Shown here: piece by piece, positions 22,989 to 35,066 of the stretch
Numbering within the stretch: position 1 is the stretch's first letter
Layout: each line of letters opens with the position of its first letter
DNA from: Chamaecyparis obtusa
Lineage: Eukaryota; Streptophyta; Pinopsida; Cupressales; Cupressaceae
Reading direction: 5' to 3'
DNA: 64,000 bases
NCBI GenBank assembly: GCA_027943335.1
Contig: BSBK01008408.1
Location: 1 to 64,000 of the forward strand
The notes under the pieces: generated by a model
Databases searched by the model: none
What the model was told of the DNA's origin: nothing
The model's input: the letters and a program-made list of their open reading frames with translations, nothing else
Position numbers and translations under genes: made by a program

Positions 22989-23210
22989 CCTCATAGAATT
23001 TCAAGCTAACACCTTTTACAACTTCAACTTCCTTTCGAACTCTCTTAGTTCGATAACCTATCATATTGTCAAATGACCAGAATTCCCACCATTTCCTAGT
23101 TGTGTACACTTTTCTTAGATTTTGAAGCTCCACAACAACTTTAGATGCCATATCTAGATCAACTTGCTCCATGTTTGAGTTTTCATCCTTTACTCCTCCA
23201 TTATATTCAA
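22989..23210 (-). pseudogene. ABCA-type ABC transporter exon fragment
   Basis: A 222-bp exon-like block on the minus strand. It begins after an acceptor (CATTTCCTACCATTCACAG) and ends G/GTGAATG, a plausible donor. The reading between has no stop. It contains VVVELQNLRKVY and VEVVKGVSLKFYEGE, the start of an ABC nucleotide-binding domain (region before the Walker A loop) as in ABCA-family transporters. The exon stops just before Walker A, which would lie on the next exon. I found no neighbouring exon, so this is either an isolated captured exon or the relic of a long-intron gene. Confidence 0.6.
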
Positions 23211-23472
23211 CTGTGAATGGTAGGAAATGCTATCAGGTAAAAGAAAAGTAATTGAAAAATAGATGGAAGTTATAGAAATACCAAAGCTAAAATGCTTTTT
23301 AAAATTATGATGCATAAAAACAATGCTGACACAACAAAAAAATAGGAAACTGAACAACAGTACAAAATTTATGAAACAAAGATCAAAAATAGCTTATGCA
23401 AACCAGTTTCATTTCTTCAAACTTAAATCCTTTACTGAAGACCAATTGACATCCTAAAACACATAAAAGAGT

Positions 23473-23639
23473 GTACATCCAGCCTATAAAAGAGTGGATA
23501 CTTGTGCAACTGATTTTGAGGCTAATAAACCATATATGTACTCATCCTATGATGATGAATGTGAAGCAGCGCCAAGCATAAAGAAGGTCTTGATTCTTGG
23601 AGGAGGACCCTGAGACTGTTTCTACAGATTATGATACCA
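23473..23639 (+). pseudogene. carB: carB pseudogene, part 1 (carbamoyl-phosphate synthase large chain)
   Basis: Large chain of carbamoyl-phosphate synthase (arginine and pyrimidine synthesis, plastid in plants). The frame reads [20 protein letters not shown], then [10 protein letters not shown], the junction before the second ATP-grasp half. It then jumps to [10 protein letters not shown]. The normal sequence between (about 40 residues) has been deleted at a CC microhomology near 23608-23611. It breaks at the 18-bp repeat and resumes at 25848. Confidence 0.85.
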
Positions 23640-25847
23640 AAACCATAATGTAATCCATAAGATCTCAGCAGTGAAGGCCCCTTTTGTAATTTTATTATTA
23701 GTACTTGTCTAATGCTTGATACGTCCTATTCTATTGCAACTCTTTTGTCTATGTCATTGTTTATTACATGAAGTGAACCCAATACCCAATATTGTTTCAT
23801 TGAATGGCGATGGGTCTAAGACATGACATTATCTAGTTCAACCATTATAAGATATGTCACATCTCCATCATCTTATTTGAATTCTCCTGATAGAGCTATA
23901 TGTTATATAACAATTCTATTGTGAATAGACTGTTCATTTTGGCTAATCACACTCTTATGTATTCCATGTGGATAAATATTTGTAAATTCAACACTTAGGT
24001 GTAGAATATGATAATACAGTAATGCTGCTAATCCTCATTACTAAAAGTGGACTATATCAGTACCCTCATTTGGGGCCTTTTGTTGACATTTATGATCTTC
24101 AGATATTAAGATGTACCTAGCACCAAAAGTTAGGAACTATTTTTTATTTATCCAATGTTTTGTTCTTCACTACTATAACTTCTTTGAGATGAATATTTCC
24201 ATTCAAAAGAGTTATGTGAAATATACAACTTCTGTGACAAGAAAATCAGTATAAACATACATGTTGCTGTGGAATCCGGATCACAAGAAAAATGTTTACC
24301 AAGAAGATATTGTTGCAATTCAACTGAAGAATTTTAATCTTTTGACACTATGTAATGTTGTTGGCTTCTCCTAATTGATACTAGCTTTCAGATTATCTAG
24401 TCATACATGTCTACTTTACTGTGGCTTTGGTTTATAGGAATTTAGTGAGGTGCAGATGGAATTTGTAATCATAGAGCTAAAATGTGATTCTTGATGCAAG
24501 AGATAATTTTGTGAGACATGTGAGAGTCACAATTATTACCTCTCTGATTATTCTTAGCTCTCACTGATGTTCAAATTCAATGAGGTTTTCAAGGAAAGAA
24601 ACAAATAATCATCAGGTGAATTTCATGAGTCCTTTTGAACAACTACCAATGATGAAAAGAAATCCTAAAAAATATCTTTAAGAAACTCCCTTGAATTAGT
24701 GTTTATAAATGCTAGCAAGAGGAACCACTACTATTTTCTTTTTCATTATATGGGTCAAGGTATATAAGCCTCCTGTAGATTATCTAGATTTGATATAGAT
24801 TAAGCACATCTCTGAAAAAAATACATTTTTTGGCAATGGGATACTAAGCTTCTAGTGCATTGTTTGCAAGTTAGTCAAATAGATTAGGGCAACATTTGAG
24901 ATAGAAAGTTCAATTATTGAGTATGATAGTGTACATCACTAATTTTGAGTGAAAACAACAAGGCAGATTGAGAACAAGTAATGAAGCAATATAAAGTAGT
25001 AGTTCATGGCTAGAGCAAGAGATGCTAGAGCATTACGGCAGAAAAACTATCATTGCTTTTCATTGACATAGTCATGGAGTTACTGCATAAAAGCCTATAC
25101 AAGAATGTACTTTTGTCAACCCTTGTAAGTCCTTATCATCTTACAACTTTCCCTGAAATGATTTGGTTTCGTTGATTCAATTTTCCAAAGGTATGATAGT
25201 AGTTTGTTGATTTTATAAAATTAGTATTAATTTTCTTAACAGTTGTGATATGCTCATAATTTGAAAAGTTTTTGTTTAATTGAATTTTGTCATCATTGGC
25301 AGTTTTTTGTTTCTGATCATTGGTGCTCTTAATCTAAAAGATTGCTTCTAGATGTTATGTGAAGCACCGAGGCTTTGTATTTAGATATGTCAGAATGTGT
25401 TTTTGAATTTATATCCAAGGGCTTAGCAAGTTATAAGTAGTGAATTTAGTTTAGATGATTTTGGATTTTTGTTAATGTATAGTTCAGTTTAACAATTTAA
25501 TGCATCTACATTTAATATTTAGTCAATTCCAGAGGGTGGTTGACAATGGTGCATTCTCTTGTGAACAAGGGTGTTGGATGATGAATTATTGAGATGCTAG
25601 AATATTTGTATCAGAAATTAAGAGTGCAAGGAATAATGTTGGTATATGGGACAAGAATAATAAGATTGTAGCAAAAGATGTTTGATCAAACCAAAAAGTT
25701 CCTAATAAGGATAGGGACAATGAAATGATTATGGAAAATGAGTTTTGAATTAGGTATTTGCTTTGCAAACAACATTTTTTTTATAACTGGTACACTGACT
25801 AGACTATTCAATATGTTTGACATGGAGCCTATCACTCAAAAAACAAA
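23640..25847 (+). mobile_element. 2.2-kb insertion with 18-bp target duplication in carB
   Basis: CTACAGATTATGATACCA is present at 23622-23639 and again at 25848-25865, a perfect 18-bp duplication. The 2,208-bp insert ends TCAAAAAACAAA just before the second copy. A long target repeat plus an A-rich 3' end suggests LINE-type retroposition on the plus strand. I see no RT or endonuclease motif and no long frame, so it is a truncated LINE, a retroposed non-coding transcript or an unknown element. Confidence 0.65.
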
Positions 25848-26413
25848 CTACAGATTATGATACCAGTGGTATGTTGTACTTTGAACCACTAACGATAGAG
25901 GATGTCTTGAATGTTATTGATTTAGAAAGGCCCAATGGTATAATTGTATAGTTTGGTGGAAAAAATCCATTGAAACTCACTCTAGCCATACAACATTACC
26001 TTGAAAAATTTAAGCCCATGTTTGTTAATGGGGAAGGGCCTATATGTATTTGGGGGACATCTCCTGATTCAATAGATGTTGCTGAAGATAGGGAAAGGTT
26101 TAATGCAGTGTTGAATCGGCTAAAAATTAAGAAACCTCAAGGAGGTATAGCTAAAAGTGATGAAGATTCTTTGGAAATAGCATAAAACATTGGATACCCT
26201 ATGGTTGTCAGAACATCTTATGTTTTAGGTGTCTTTGTAATGGAAATTGTCTACAGTGATGATAAATTGAAGCAATATTTGGAAACTATTGTTCAAGTAG
26301 ACCTAGAAAGGCCAGTACTTATTGACAAGTATCTCATAGATGCTTGTGAAATTGATATAGATTCTTTGTCAAATTCTTTTCCCATAGCTTATTTTCATTT
26401 GCTAAAAAAATAG
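25848..26413 (+). pseudogene. carB: carB pseudogene, part 2
   Basis: Resumes exactly where part 1 stopped: [20 protein letters not shown], then a central region (GPICIWGTSPDSIDVAEDRE; KPQGGIAKSDEDSLEIA; YPMVVRTSYVLG; MEIVYSDDKLKQYLE; DKYLIDACEIDIDSL). This is the second ATP-grasp domain of the large chain. One frame is kept, with TAG at about 25949 and TAA at 26183. A Gly-Gly of the ATP-grasp motif is lost (VLGVFVMEI). Homology ends near 26385. No introns are visible in this part. Confidence 0.88.
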
Positions 26414-27544
26414 CTGCTCCACACAAACAAGAAAAAAATTTAAATTTTTCATTTTCCACAATTTTATTTTTCATGGGAACACTATACTATTTAAATTTAA
26501 GCACAAAATTGATTTAAGATGGTTAGGTTTCAAGTTATAGCTACAACAAGCTAGTTGAATGGTTAATCTAATTACACAATCATCCAATCTCTTTATGATG
26601 TAAAAAAGATGTTTGAAATGATAGACATGGGAGTCCGTACATAAGGGAAAGGACTTGAAGAAGCAAGACACTAGTAGAATTTAGGAAATAAATGACACAG
26701 TGTGACTAAGGGAAACGAATTGAAGAAGCCACACCATACACCAGTCTTCCAATGTTCTAGCTGATATAACTTTCAGACCTTAATCACCACTTCCATTGGA
26801 GGGGTTAATCATAGAAACTTTTAATGTCCCATTTGATTTTCGTCGGTTAATGTGTTCAGACCACCATTGGATTGCTGGTTTCTTAGAAAATGCCCACATT
26901 TACAAAACATGCCCCTAATCTGCCACTTTAAGGATAACATCCCAATCCGAGTGCAATAACAACTCAAATGTCCCTTTGTTGCCTTGATTGTATATGGCTC
27001 ACATCCCCTTCCAAGTTCACCTAGCAGAAATAATATGTCCTACCCGACACTCTATTACTCGAGTTTGATCATAAACAAAGGTCTTGCACCAGTTTCCCCA
27101 ACTACAGGTTTGGAAATAGTTTATTCTTATTTTAGAGTTCATCTTCATTTCACATAGATCTATACTAAAAGAATTAGAGGTTGGAAGTATTTTAATCTCC
27201 CAATCTCTTCTTACACCTTAATCTCATTGCATGGTTTAGCATCAGTGGTGATTGATTTGTCATCTGGAAGTTCAAAAACAATAAACAAGGACAATGTGTT
27301 TTCCAGGAGTGAATGACCTTTGTAATAATTATAGAAAACAATGGATAATTGCTAGCGAAAAACCTCTTTAATGCAAGTGTATAAAGCATCATTAAAATAT
27401 GATAACTTTTATTGATGCTATGCCCATAGGGTTGTATATAATTCAATTGACACTATCCTAGGGTTGTGTAAAATTTAATTGAGACTCCAGTGTCACATAT
27501 AAATTGTTATGTTCTATTGTTACTCTCTATTTTTGCAGGTAAAT
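26414..27544. other. Unassigned DNA
   Basis: AT-rich sequence without recognisable domains, terminal repeats or RNA motifs. Short open frames show no family signature. Confidence 0.5.
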
Positions 27545-28063
27545 TGAATGTCTCCTAAGGAAGCTAGTGTTGTTAGGAATTTTTTCAAACAACTCATGTT
27601 CCTTGTCTATGTTGCTACATTTTAAATACATATTTTCCATGATAGATGCAACTATCACATCTAACAAAAATCCCCTTACCTCTAAATTGTGATGGATGTC
27701 TGTGCTTTGGTCTGAAGACCCATTTTAGTATAGGTAGGGAGAATGTTGGAAAAGATTAGGAGTCATACTTTACACCTAAATCTTACATTTTATTGAAAGT
27801 TTTTAAAGCCTTTTTCAACAACAACAAATCCATTTTGTGCATCTTTTGCAATGACTATGTTACATGTGAACTCATTTCTTTGAGGTGTTTTTTTCAAACA
27901 ATTCATGTAACTTGCCTAAATTTTGACATTTTGCATACATGTTCCAAAAAAGAGAGGCCATAATTCTTATGAGCCAAAAAAAAAAAGAGAATAATTGGGA
28001 ATAAAATATACTCCTGGTCAATATCTTCCTACAAAACAAAAATGACAAAAAAGGTGGATACAT
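27545..28063 (-). pseudogene. PPR pseudogene fragment (two or more PPR motifs)
   Basis: Pentatricopeptide-repeat proteins bind organelle RNA. On the minus strand the frame at 28063-27872 carries FWNMYAKCQNLGKLHELFEK. About 250 bases on, a second motif reads RGFLLDVIVASIMENMYLKC followed by SNIDKEHELFEKIPNN. Both fit the plant PPR pattern (variants of MYAKCG, then a helix ending in LFEKIP). The frames are broken by stops and shifts between motifs. Confidence 0.75.
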
Positions 28064-28289
28064 TCTATGGAATTAATGTAATTATCTTCTGGAAAATGAA
28101 GCCATCCCTAGATGAGGATAGATTTTTTAAAAAGTAGCTTCATGTATGATCTTTTGCCTACCAACCTCTGGCTTCTTGTTAGAATTTCATCTATAATATG
28201 TAATCTTAGGTGGTATTTGATCCTATTATAGTACTATTCAAATGGAAGATGCATGTTGCACCAACCAAGAAAAATCTAGGGCATCATAC
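28064..28289. other. Putative intron or spacer beside the VARICOSE exon
   Basis: Follows the donor of the minus-strand exon at 28290. No features seen. Confidence 0.4.
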
Positions 28290-28448
28290 CTGGAGAGTAG
28301 ATGCATGTGCAGAATGTGAGGCAGAAAACTCTTGTTGTGCAGTAGTTGTATGCTCAGACATTCCTTTCCAAAATATAGTGTCTACTTTCTCAAACATGGC
28401 TTTACAAGAATTTTCAAATGCTGGAATCATTGAACCCTTAAAGAAAAT
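28290..28448 (-). pseudogene. VCS: VARICOSE/EDC4 exon (mRNA-decapping scaffold)
   Basis: A 159-bp, 53-codon exon with no stop and clean splice sites on the minus strand: acceptor ACGATGCTTTGCAG and donor CTCCAG/GTATGATG. It encodes GSMIPAFENSCKAMFEKVDT and GMSEHTTTAQQEFSASHSAH, which match the conserved C-terminal region of VARICOSE, the plant EDC4 scaffold of the decapping complex in P-bodies. Neighbouring exons were not found, and PPR pseudogene pieces lie on both sides. It may be a captured exon or a relic of a long-intron gene. The open frame and intact sites suggest it is the youngest host fragment here. Confidence 0.72.
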
Positions 28449-28969
28449 CTGCAAAGCATCGTGCACATAAAAATTGGCTTCTAATCATGGCAATTCTCAC
28501 AATATATACAACTACAACTTGTAAGAGTTGTACAAGAAGAAAAAAGATATCAAATCAATCTAAATTTATTACTTGCATTACTTATTTCCCAAAAGATTGG
28601 AACTGAGTTTGGATCTCTTGCAATACAACTAACTTGAGTTTTGCACCAGGTGATTTTTCTAACATTGATAATGCCTTATCATTTACCTTTTCCATCAAGT
28701 ATATATTCTCATAACATTAGTGTTAAAATAAGAAAAATGCTAATGCGAGACATAACTCAAAGAGTAACAATACCACCCTATAGGAGAACATCCTTACAAA
28801 CTAAAAATAAAAATATATGTTTTGTGTAGGCAATTTCATTAAACAATCCTACCAATTATCTGAAGGAAAGAAAGAATGAAATTATATTAATGTCAAGTTG
28901 AAAGTTTGTAAGCCTATTTTTTTTTAAATCTATTTTTTGCTCATAATGTGATCATTGCATTCCATAAGA
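28449..28969. other. Unassigned DNA between the VARICOSE exon and the second PPR piece
   Basis: AT-rich, no motif recognised. Confidence 0.4.
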
Positions 28970-29240
28970 CCATATTTATTTAAGGAATTTAATTAAACAA
29001 CTCATGTGCCTTGTGTATACTACCATATTTTTCTTAACAACATGTATTTCTATCATAACATTTCCAGCTATAACACTGGACATAAATTCACTACCATTAT
29101 TCTTTGATTGATGTCAATATCCTATTCCAAAGTGTCACCAGCTTGAGCATAAGTAGGGAGGATGCTGGAAAAAGCTTATTGAATTTGGTTTTAATATGCC
29201 AATTGCATTCACTTGAAAGTTTCTAAATCCTTATAAAGTA
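28970..29240 (-). pseudogene. PPR pseudogene fragment, second piece
   Basis: Parallels 27545-27830 on the same strand (shared runs around AGGGAGRATGYTGGAAAA and ACAACTCATGT). On the minus strand it reads AFSSILPTYAQAGDTLE, the helix-turn part of a PPR motif, then degenerate sequence ending near HMSCL. Frameshifts and stops are frequent. It probably comes from the same PPR gene as 27545-28063, split by the VARICOSE-containing segment. Confidence 0.65.
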
Positions 29241-32200
29241 GTTTTTTATGAAGGATGTAGTGTTTTACAGTGATCTGATTATACAAACACCAAGTTTCCA
29301 ATATAAATAAAATAAAGACACAAATTTCATTAAAAAGAAGCATCCTTCATGGATGGGAACTATCAGTTAATAATGGAAAACAAAGAGTTTATTTCATAAT
29401 GGAGCAACACATTTTTAGAGAGACAAGGGGTTTTAAAATCCATAAGTATTGAAAGAATGCTAAAACTAAGGATTAGCTTGATGGAAATAAGGGATTAGGA
29501 GCAGTATATAGAATTAGCTCAAAAAGTAGAACACTTCTTCAAAAGATAATGACAAATATTGATGGAGGGTAATAAAAAGATATGGTTTCACAACTGTTCA
29601 AAACCTACTTTGGATAAATATACTTTTTTGCCAATATATTCATGTTTACAAGGTGAGAAACATTTAGTAATTAAGCTTCTCCCACTAATATTAATGGAAT
29701 TTGTATTGTTCTCCTTTAAAACATTTGGTTATGCAAAGTTAAGTTTTGGTTGTAAAAATTAAAAAGGGGGCATGAATTTATTAAGACAAAATTCCCTTCA
29801 TACAAAGTCTTGTATGCATTGTTCAAAGAGAAAATGTTGATAGTATGGATCAATACACTGATATGATGGAGATCACAGTGGAAAAATGAGGACAACTATT
29901 GCAAATGAAAATTATTGTCATGCAGTAAGAGAATATCAAAGACACCATCATGAAAGCATAGAGTTATACATTTATTTCACTTTTTAAGGTACTTATAACT
30001 TATAAGTATGTTGGGCTAGAAAATGTGAAGGGTCAAACATCATTGGATCAAGAAATAAGCCGAGGACACCAAAAAAGTGCTCAATATCTTCTCGGAGAGG
30101 AAGCCCATCCTTTAAAATAACATGATTATGATAGATTAAAAAACCCTCCATTATGCTTCTTAAGTAGAAAATGATGAAGATGCCATGAAAGTAGCTAAAT
30201 TTATTTGGAAAAAATGTGAATCCAATAAAGAGAAACTCCTCCTTTTTCTTCTACTGTAGGTACCTAGCTATATATTTTTTCAAATTTCAATTTCACCAAA
30301 ATGAAATAAGTGCCTTGTTTTCTTCAAATTTCAATTTTGGGACACTAATTTTACAATGGCTCAAATACATATCTTGCACTTTTTGAGGGCTCATTATTGA
30401 GCTTTAGAAGCATCACTATCTAGTTTAGCTTCAAAACTCAAATATGGGACATCGTTGGGGCAAAAAACACTGAGAATTCTTGAAATCTCCATTGAAGTTC
30501 CATGCAAAAGTATGTTAATAAATAAAAAGGATAATAGATAGCTTGTTAAAACTTGTTACATGGTTTGTTCTTTCTGGAATAAGGACCTATATCTACAAGT
30601 GCCAAGTCACGATTTATACCTCTATCACACAAATTCTCCTAGCCTTTATACCAAATTGTCCTTGATAAAATAATTTGCACATAAAAATTTGTTTCTCTAT
30701 ACCTTCTTTTCCATGCTTCCAGCAGTGTCCTAGGTGTTCCAATTATCCTACTTTTGGATGCCATATTCTTTTCAGGAAAAGGGAAATAATTCCTAGAGAA
30801 AGAAAAATAATAAAAATCAATACCCTGGCAGCCTAGATGCTAGAACTAAATAAAACATAAAATTCTCATTAAAGCTATAGCCATGATAGTCATCAAAATT
30901 TCTCTTAACAAAAATATTGAAACTTTTTTATATGAACTAAAATCTTCACTACAGTGTACCTGTGGGCTCAGAGTCATGACAATTTAATTAAGAAAAATAA
31001 AAATGAGAAGTTAGAATTAGAAGCCTAGAACATAGCTGATTTTGAAACCCTGAAAGTGAAAATTGAAAGCCTTAAGGAAGCTTGAAATTTTCATAAACAA
31101 CAATTATACAACATGAAATGGAAAAATACAAATAGAGTAGCAATCCAAACCTTGTAATATATGCCTACCAGTAGAAATAAACTACAGAGTGCAGATCTAA
31201 AATTTAATTGCAAATCCAAACAAGTGACCTCACACAGGCACTAAGCACTGTAAATGCAACTCAAAAATGCATTGTCGAATAGAAGAAATATCTAACAAAC
31301 TTTATGACCTCTTAAGCAGCTGAGAAATTTTTTGAGTTGCAAGTTATGTCAATCTTCTTCCTAAGGCAATTTTTCCAACAAAAAATGTGGCAAGTTTTTT
31401 AATAACTAGCCCTTCAGTTAAATTCACGTGAGTACTAATTACCTTCTAGATAGAAGAGTACTTGTAGAATTTTGCAAATTCTCGACAGATGAGTACTCTT
31501 AGATTTTTTCAACTATGGTTACCCTCAAAGGATGCGCTTTGTTCCACTCCCAAATATAGTTTGGGAACCAAATTTGACACTTCAATTGGGTGGAAAGGAG
31601 ACCGAGAGACAACATTGAATTTACTAAATCTACCATTCCCCAATGGGACAACATTGGCACACGTGGCCAAACTAACACTTTCTACCCCATACTCTTGCAA
31701 AGACTTGCCTTTAGCCCCTAATGAAAGATACTCCCATTCTTACAAAATCTACTGCACTTTAGAAGCCTCTCTTTCCCACTCATATTATATTTAAAATTAT
31801 GTTCACACTTGGTACCAAAAATTTACCTTGCTCTGTGATTTTTTCTTCTTCCAAGATTGCAATGGATTATATTTATTTTATCCTAATTAGATATGGATAT
31901 TTTTCAGAATCCAATATAACATGAATTAAGAACATGCTATAATTATCTTCCCAATTTTCACTCATGTCCTTTATATGTTAGATTCTCTTGAATGTTTTTG
32001 TAATCCACATGCATTACAGGTCAAAGATTTTTCTTTCTTTTTCTATTTCTTCATTAAGTTTTGATGATACACTAAGATGAGATACCTTAAACTTGAAAAT
32101 GGACATTAAATAAAAGTATACACCTATTAGCATCACTTTGGTAAAATAAGACAATGAGCTATTGAGTGATGAGAATGTCTAGTGTCATTGGGCCAATCGA

Positions 32201-33115
32201 ACTTACAAGAGGTTTCTTATAGTGAAAGTGCTATGTCTTTACATGGTATTTGAAAATTGTCCTCAAAAATTAAAAATAACAACTTATCTGGTAGAAATTT
32301 CAATAGACATAGTAATAAGCACAATTGATAAGGATACTCACAAACTACAATCCTAGATGATGAGACCCTTTCTTGAACTTCAGTACAAAATTTACCAGAC
32401 ATATCAGAATGTTTAATTTGAGAAAATCATGTAACATGACCTCATTAATAAAATGAATGATAGACATGCAACTAAACATGGCATGTAGAGTCCTAAACAT
32501 GTTTGATTATGCTTGATAGAAAGCATTTTTTCCTTTCGTACCTATCATGTTTCATTGATAATAATATATGAAAGTGAGAACAATTCACCTGGAAAGACTC
32601 CAGTAGACTGTTGGAGGGTTTGAACTGGGTGAAAATATTTGCAGTTGTTCGCATATTTCAAGAAACCCTAAAAAAGAAAGGAATCCTCATTGGGTCATTG
32701 TCTTCTTTCAATTACATCCTACAACACTATAAATACAAAAGATTCTTTACGAGACCATTAATTCATCAATTAGAATACTCCCTTGGAGTCAACATATGTC
32801 TTTTTCAAATTATAATCTTCGCACAAGTTTTTATTCAAAACAAAATATACTAAAAGGAAGTAAAAAAAATAATTATCAGTGAAATAAAGGATCCAATTTT
32901 ATATTATTGCACAAATTAAAGGAAGAAAAAAAATTATAATTAATTAATAGTGGAACCAGTTAAAATCAAATCATTCAACATAGTGGCTCTTCTCTTGCTG
33001 ATACTAAAACTTCTTCTAGGACTCCTTCTGATAATGAAGGTCTTAGAGCTAATTTAAATTGGTATTTAAATTTTAATTTTTACATTCAATTTGTTGAAAA
33101 TGTTTTAATTTGTAG
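29241..33115. other. Unassigned low-copy-looking DNA
   Basis: About 3.9 kb without LTR, repeat or convincing gene. Open frames such as 31489-31794 (plus, 101 codons, in a slightly GC-richer patch) and 32217-32402 (minus, with a GTGAGT donor-like site) have no family signature. A minus-strand stretch at about 30010-30117 reads open for 36 codons (REDIEHFFGVLGLFLDP) and looks protein-like, but I do not recognise it. Confidence 0.5.
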
Positions 33116-33852
33116 GGCTTCATTGTCCTCATTATCAATTGGAAATGGAAGAGGAAAACTTGGATTTAGCTTTGGCATGGGAAATGCTGAACACCACACA
33201 TGATTTTTGAGAAAGATGAAAAAGCTAGTTATTTTAACATACCGGACACTAGTAGGATTTTGGGAGATATGTATCTGAAGAGGGGTATGCACATTTTATT
33301 GAATGTAAAATTAATTAATACATGTTTAAAATAGTATAATTTATGGGTCAACGATTTGCAAGGGATTTGCATAGAGCTTTGAAAGAATATACTTTAAGGC
33401 CCTCACTATTTTTGAGGGAACTGTGAATCCTGATAGTCCCCACATAGCATCACTATATCCTCATCCTAATTCAATAAAGTGTCTCTTGTTTCTTTACTTC
33501 TCATGTTGCTTAAATTTTTTCATCTAAGCAAATTTAATCATAATCCTTAATCAATAAGATCAAACTCTATGAGATGTGTTTTGCATTGGCTATTCAGGAG
33601 AGAGTTGAAGAAGCTCTCAACTATGGTAGGAGGGCTGTCAAAGTATTTGACTATTGGTTGTACAGAGTTGAGAATGAAGTTCAAAGAACTAAAGTTGAAT
33701 TATCGATTAGCACTTATGACAGTGCACTAAGTACGCCTAAAAATCTTACATTAACAACTCATGAACAAGATCTTAAAGATAGGAAAGGAGAGTTTGGTCT
33801 TTTAATTTCAATGTTGAATGCTTCAATCTCACTGGGAAAACCCATAGTATGA
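33116..33852 (+). pseudogene. NASP-like (SHNi-TPR) histone chaperone pseudogene
   Basis: NASP/Sim3 proteins carry H3-H4 in the nucleus through SHNi-TPR repeats. Three blocks in order match this layout. Block 1 (33116-33284, after an acceptor-like TTTGTAG) reads NLDLALAWEML and, after a one-base shift, NIPDTSRILGDMYLKRG. Block 2 (about 33388-33470) reads KALTIFEGTVNPDSPHIASL. Block 3 (33559-33852) reads EMCFALAIQERVEEALNYGR, RAVKVFDYWLYRVENEVQRT and an acidic/basic helix. Frameshifts and missing links between blocks indicate a pseudogene. The assignment rests on pattern and order. Confidence 0.6.
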
Positions 33853-35066
33853 TTTCTAGAAAAATATCACAAGTACAACTTACCAGACTCATTTGAAAAA
33901 CTTCGTGAAGGGCCAAGGCTCCCTTTTTAAATTCTAATGATTTTCTATAGTTCACCAGCATCCTTCTAACATTACCATGTCATTTAAAAACAAGAGCCAT
34001 AGGTGGCATACTTGGTTACAATTTGTGTCCTCCATAGAAGTTGAAACAGTTAGTCAGACGAGGACAAATTTCTATAAAAAAAAAATTAATTATAAGAATT
34101 ACTGATAGAGTCATAATTGCTGATCCATTGGATGAAAACAATAGTAGTTTATTGCATTTGAAAGGTCTCAAAGAGAACTAAATTGAATTATCTAGGAGGA
34201 CAACCTTAGATTCTCCACCTAAGCAACAAATGAAAGTTCTAAAGGCCAATTCCACTCCAAAGTCTAAAGGCCTCTGGAAATCCAAATTTCAAAAAATGTT
34301 AAAAATATTGAAAAGTCAAAAAAATACAATGGAGATTACGCTTGATATCCACTTTATTTGAAAAAAAAAATCTACAACAAGGGAACATTTAATTGAGATT
34401 ATATTTGATATCAACAGTGTTTGGTAACTATGACTACATGTATCTTGGCCTCTCAAAGGTTCTTGGAATTCAAGATTGACAACACATATGCAACATGTAT
34501 GACTTACTGATCTGATAATGATGTCTCCGCATGTCTAGATTTGGTCTTATTCAAGGTCGAAGATTCAAGGGCTTGAAAAATGGTTGTGATCCATACGTAA
34601 ACCTTAAGGGGTTTACAATGTAGGACGCTAGCCCCTGTGGAATTTCTATAACACAAGAAGGGCAATAAGCTATTTCAAGTTTGAGTTTTCTACTAAACTA
34701 AATCAGAGCACAAAGTCTATGAAAGAAAAAGTGAACAATATATCTTATTGTATCGGTTGATGATGGCTAGCTATTTTAATATGCTAGGGTAGATATCCTA
34801 CACTTGACCATAATGCAAAGGCTTTTTAAGCACTCAGGCAAATTTTCCCATGTTGTGGGTGAATAATTTCCTTACATTATATTATTCCTATTTATATACT
34901 ACTTGGCCTCCTCATATCCGTATCATGCTAGCATATTTTTAGGCTACCGTGACCTATTATGGTCACTTGTAAACAATAATAACTTTACTTTGGTCCCTAG
35001 AATAGTGCAACGGGCTACTGCAAAACTAAAATGAGCACTTTCTTTCTTCACATAGGGCCATTTGTG
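33853..35066. other. Unassigned DNA left of the TR-GAG element
   Basis: AT-rich, no domain or repeat recognised. Bases 35062-35066 (ATTTG) are the left target duplication of the next element. Confidence 0.5.

Noticed and set aside
22936..23172. ABC transporter fragment as a small complete gene starting at its Met
   Set aside because: Reading is open upstream to a splice acceptor, and the Walker A region is missing; it is an exon fragment.
31489..31794. 101-codon frame in a slightly GC-richer patch
   Set aside because: Neither strand gives a recognisable family; no splice or promoter support.
32217..32402. Minus-strand frame with a donor-like GTGAGT
   Set aside because: Possible exon but too short and unrecognised to call.
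22560..35066. Helitron ends around the gene-fragment patchwork
   Set aside because: I could not find a convincing terminal hairpin followed by CTRR, nor a matching TC start; capture remains a hypothesis.
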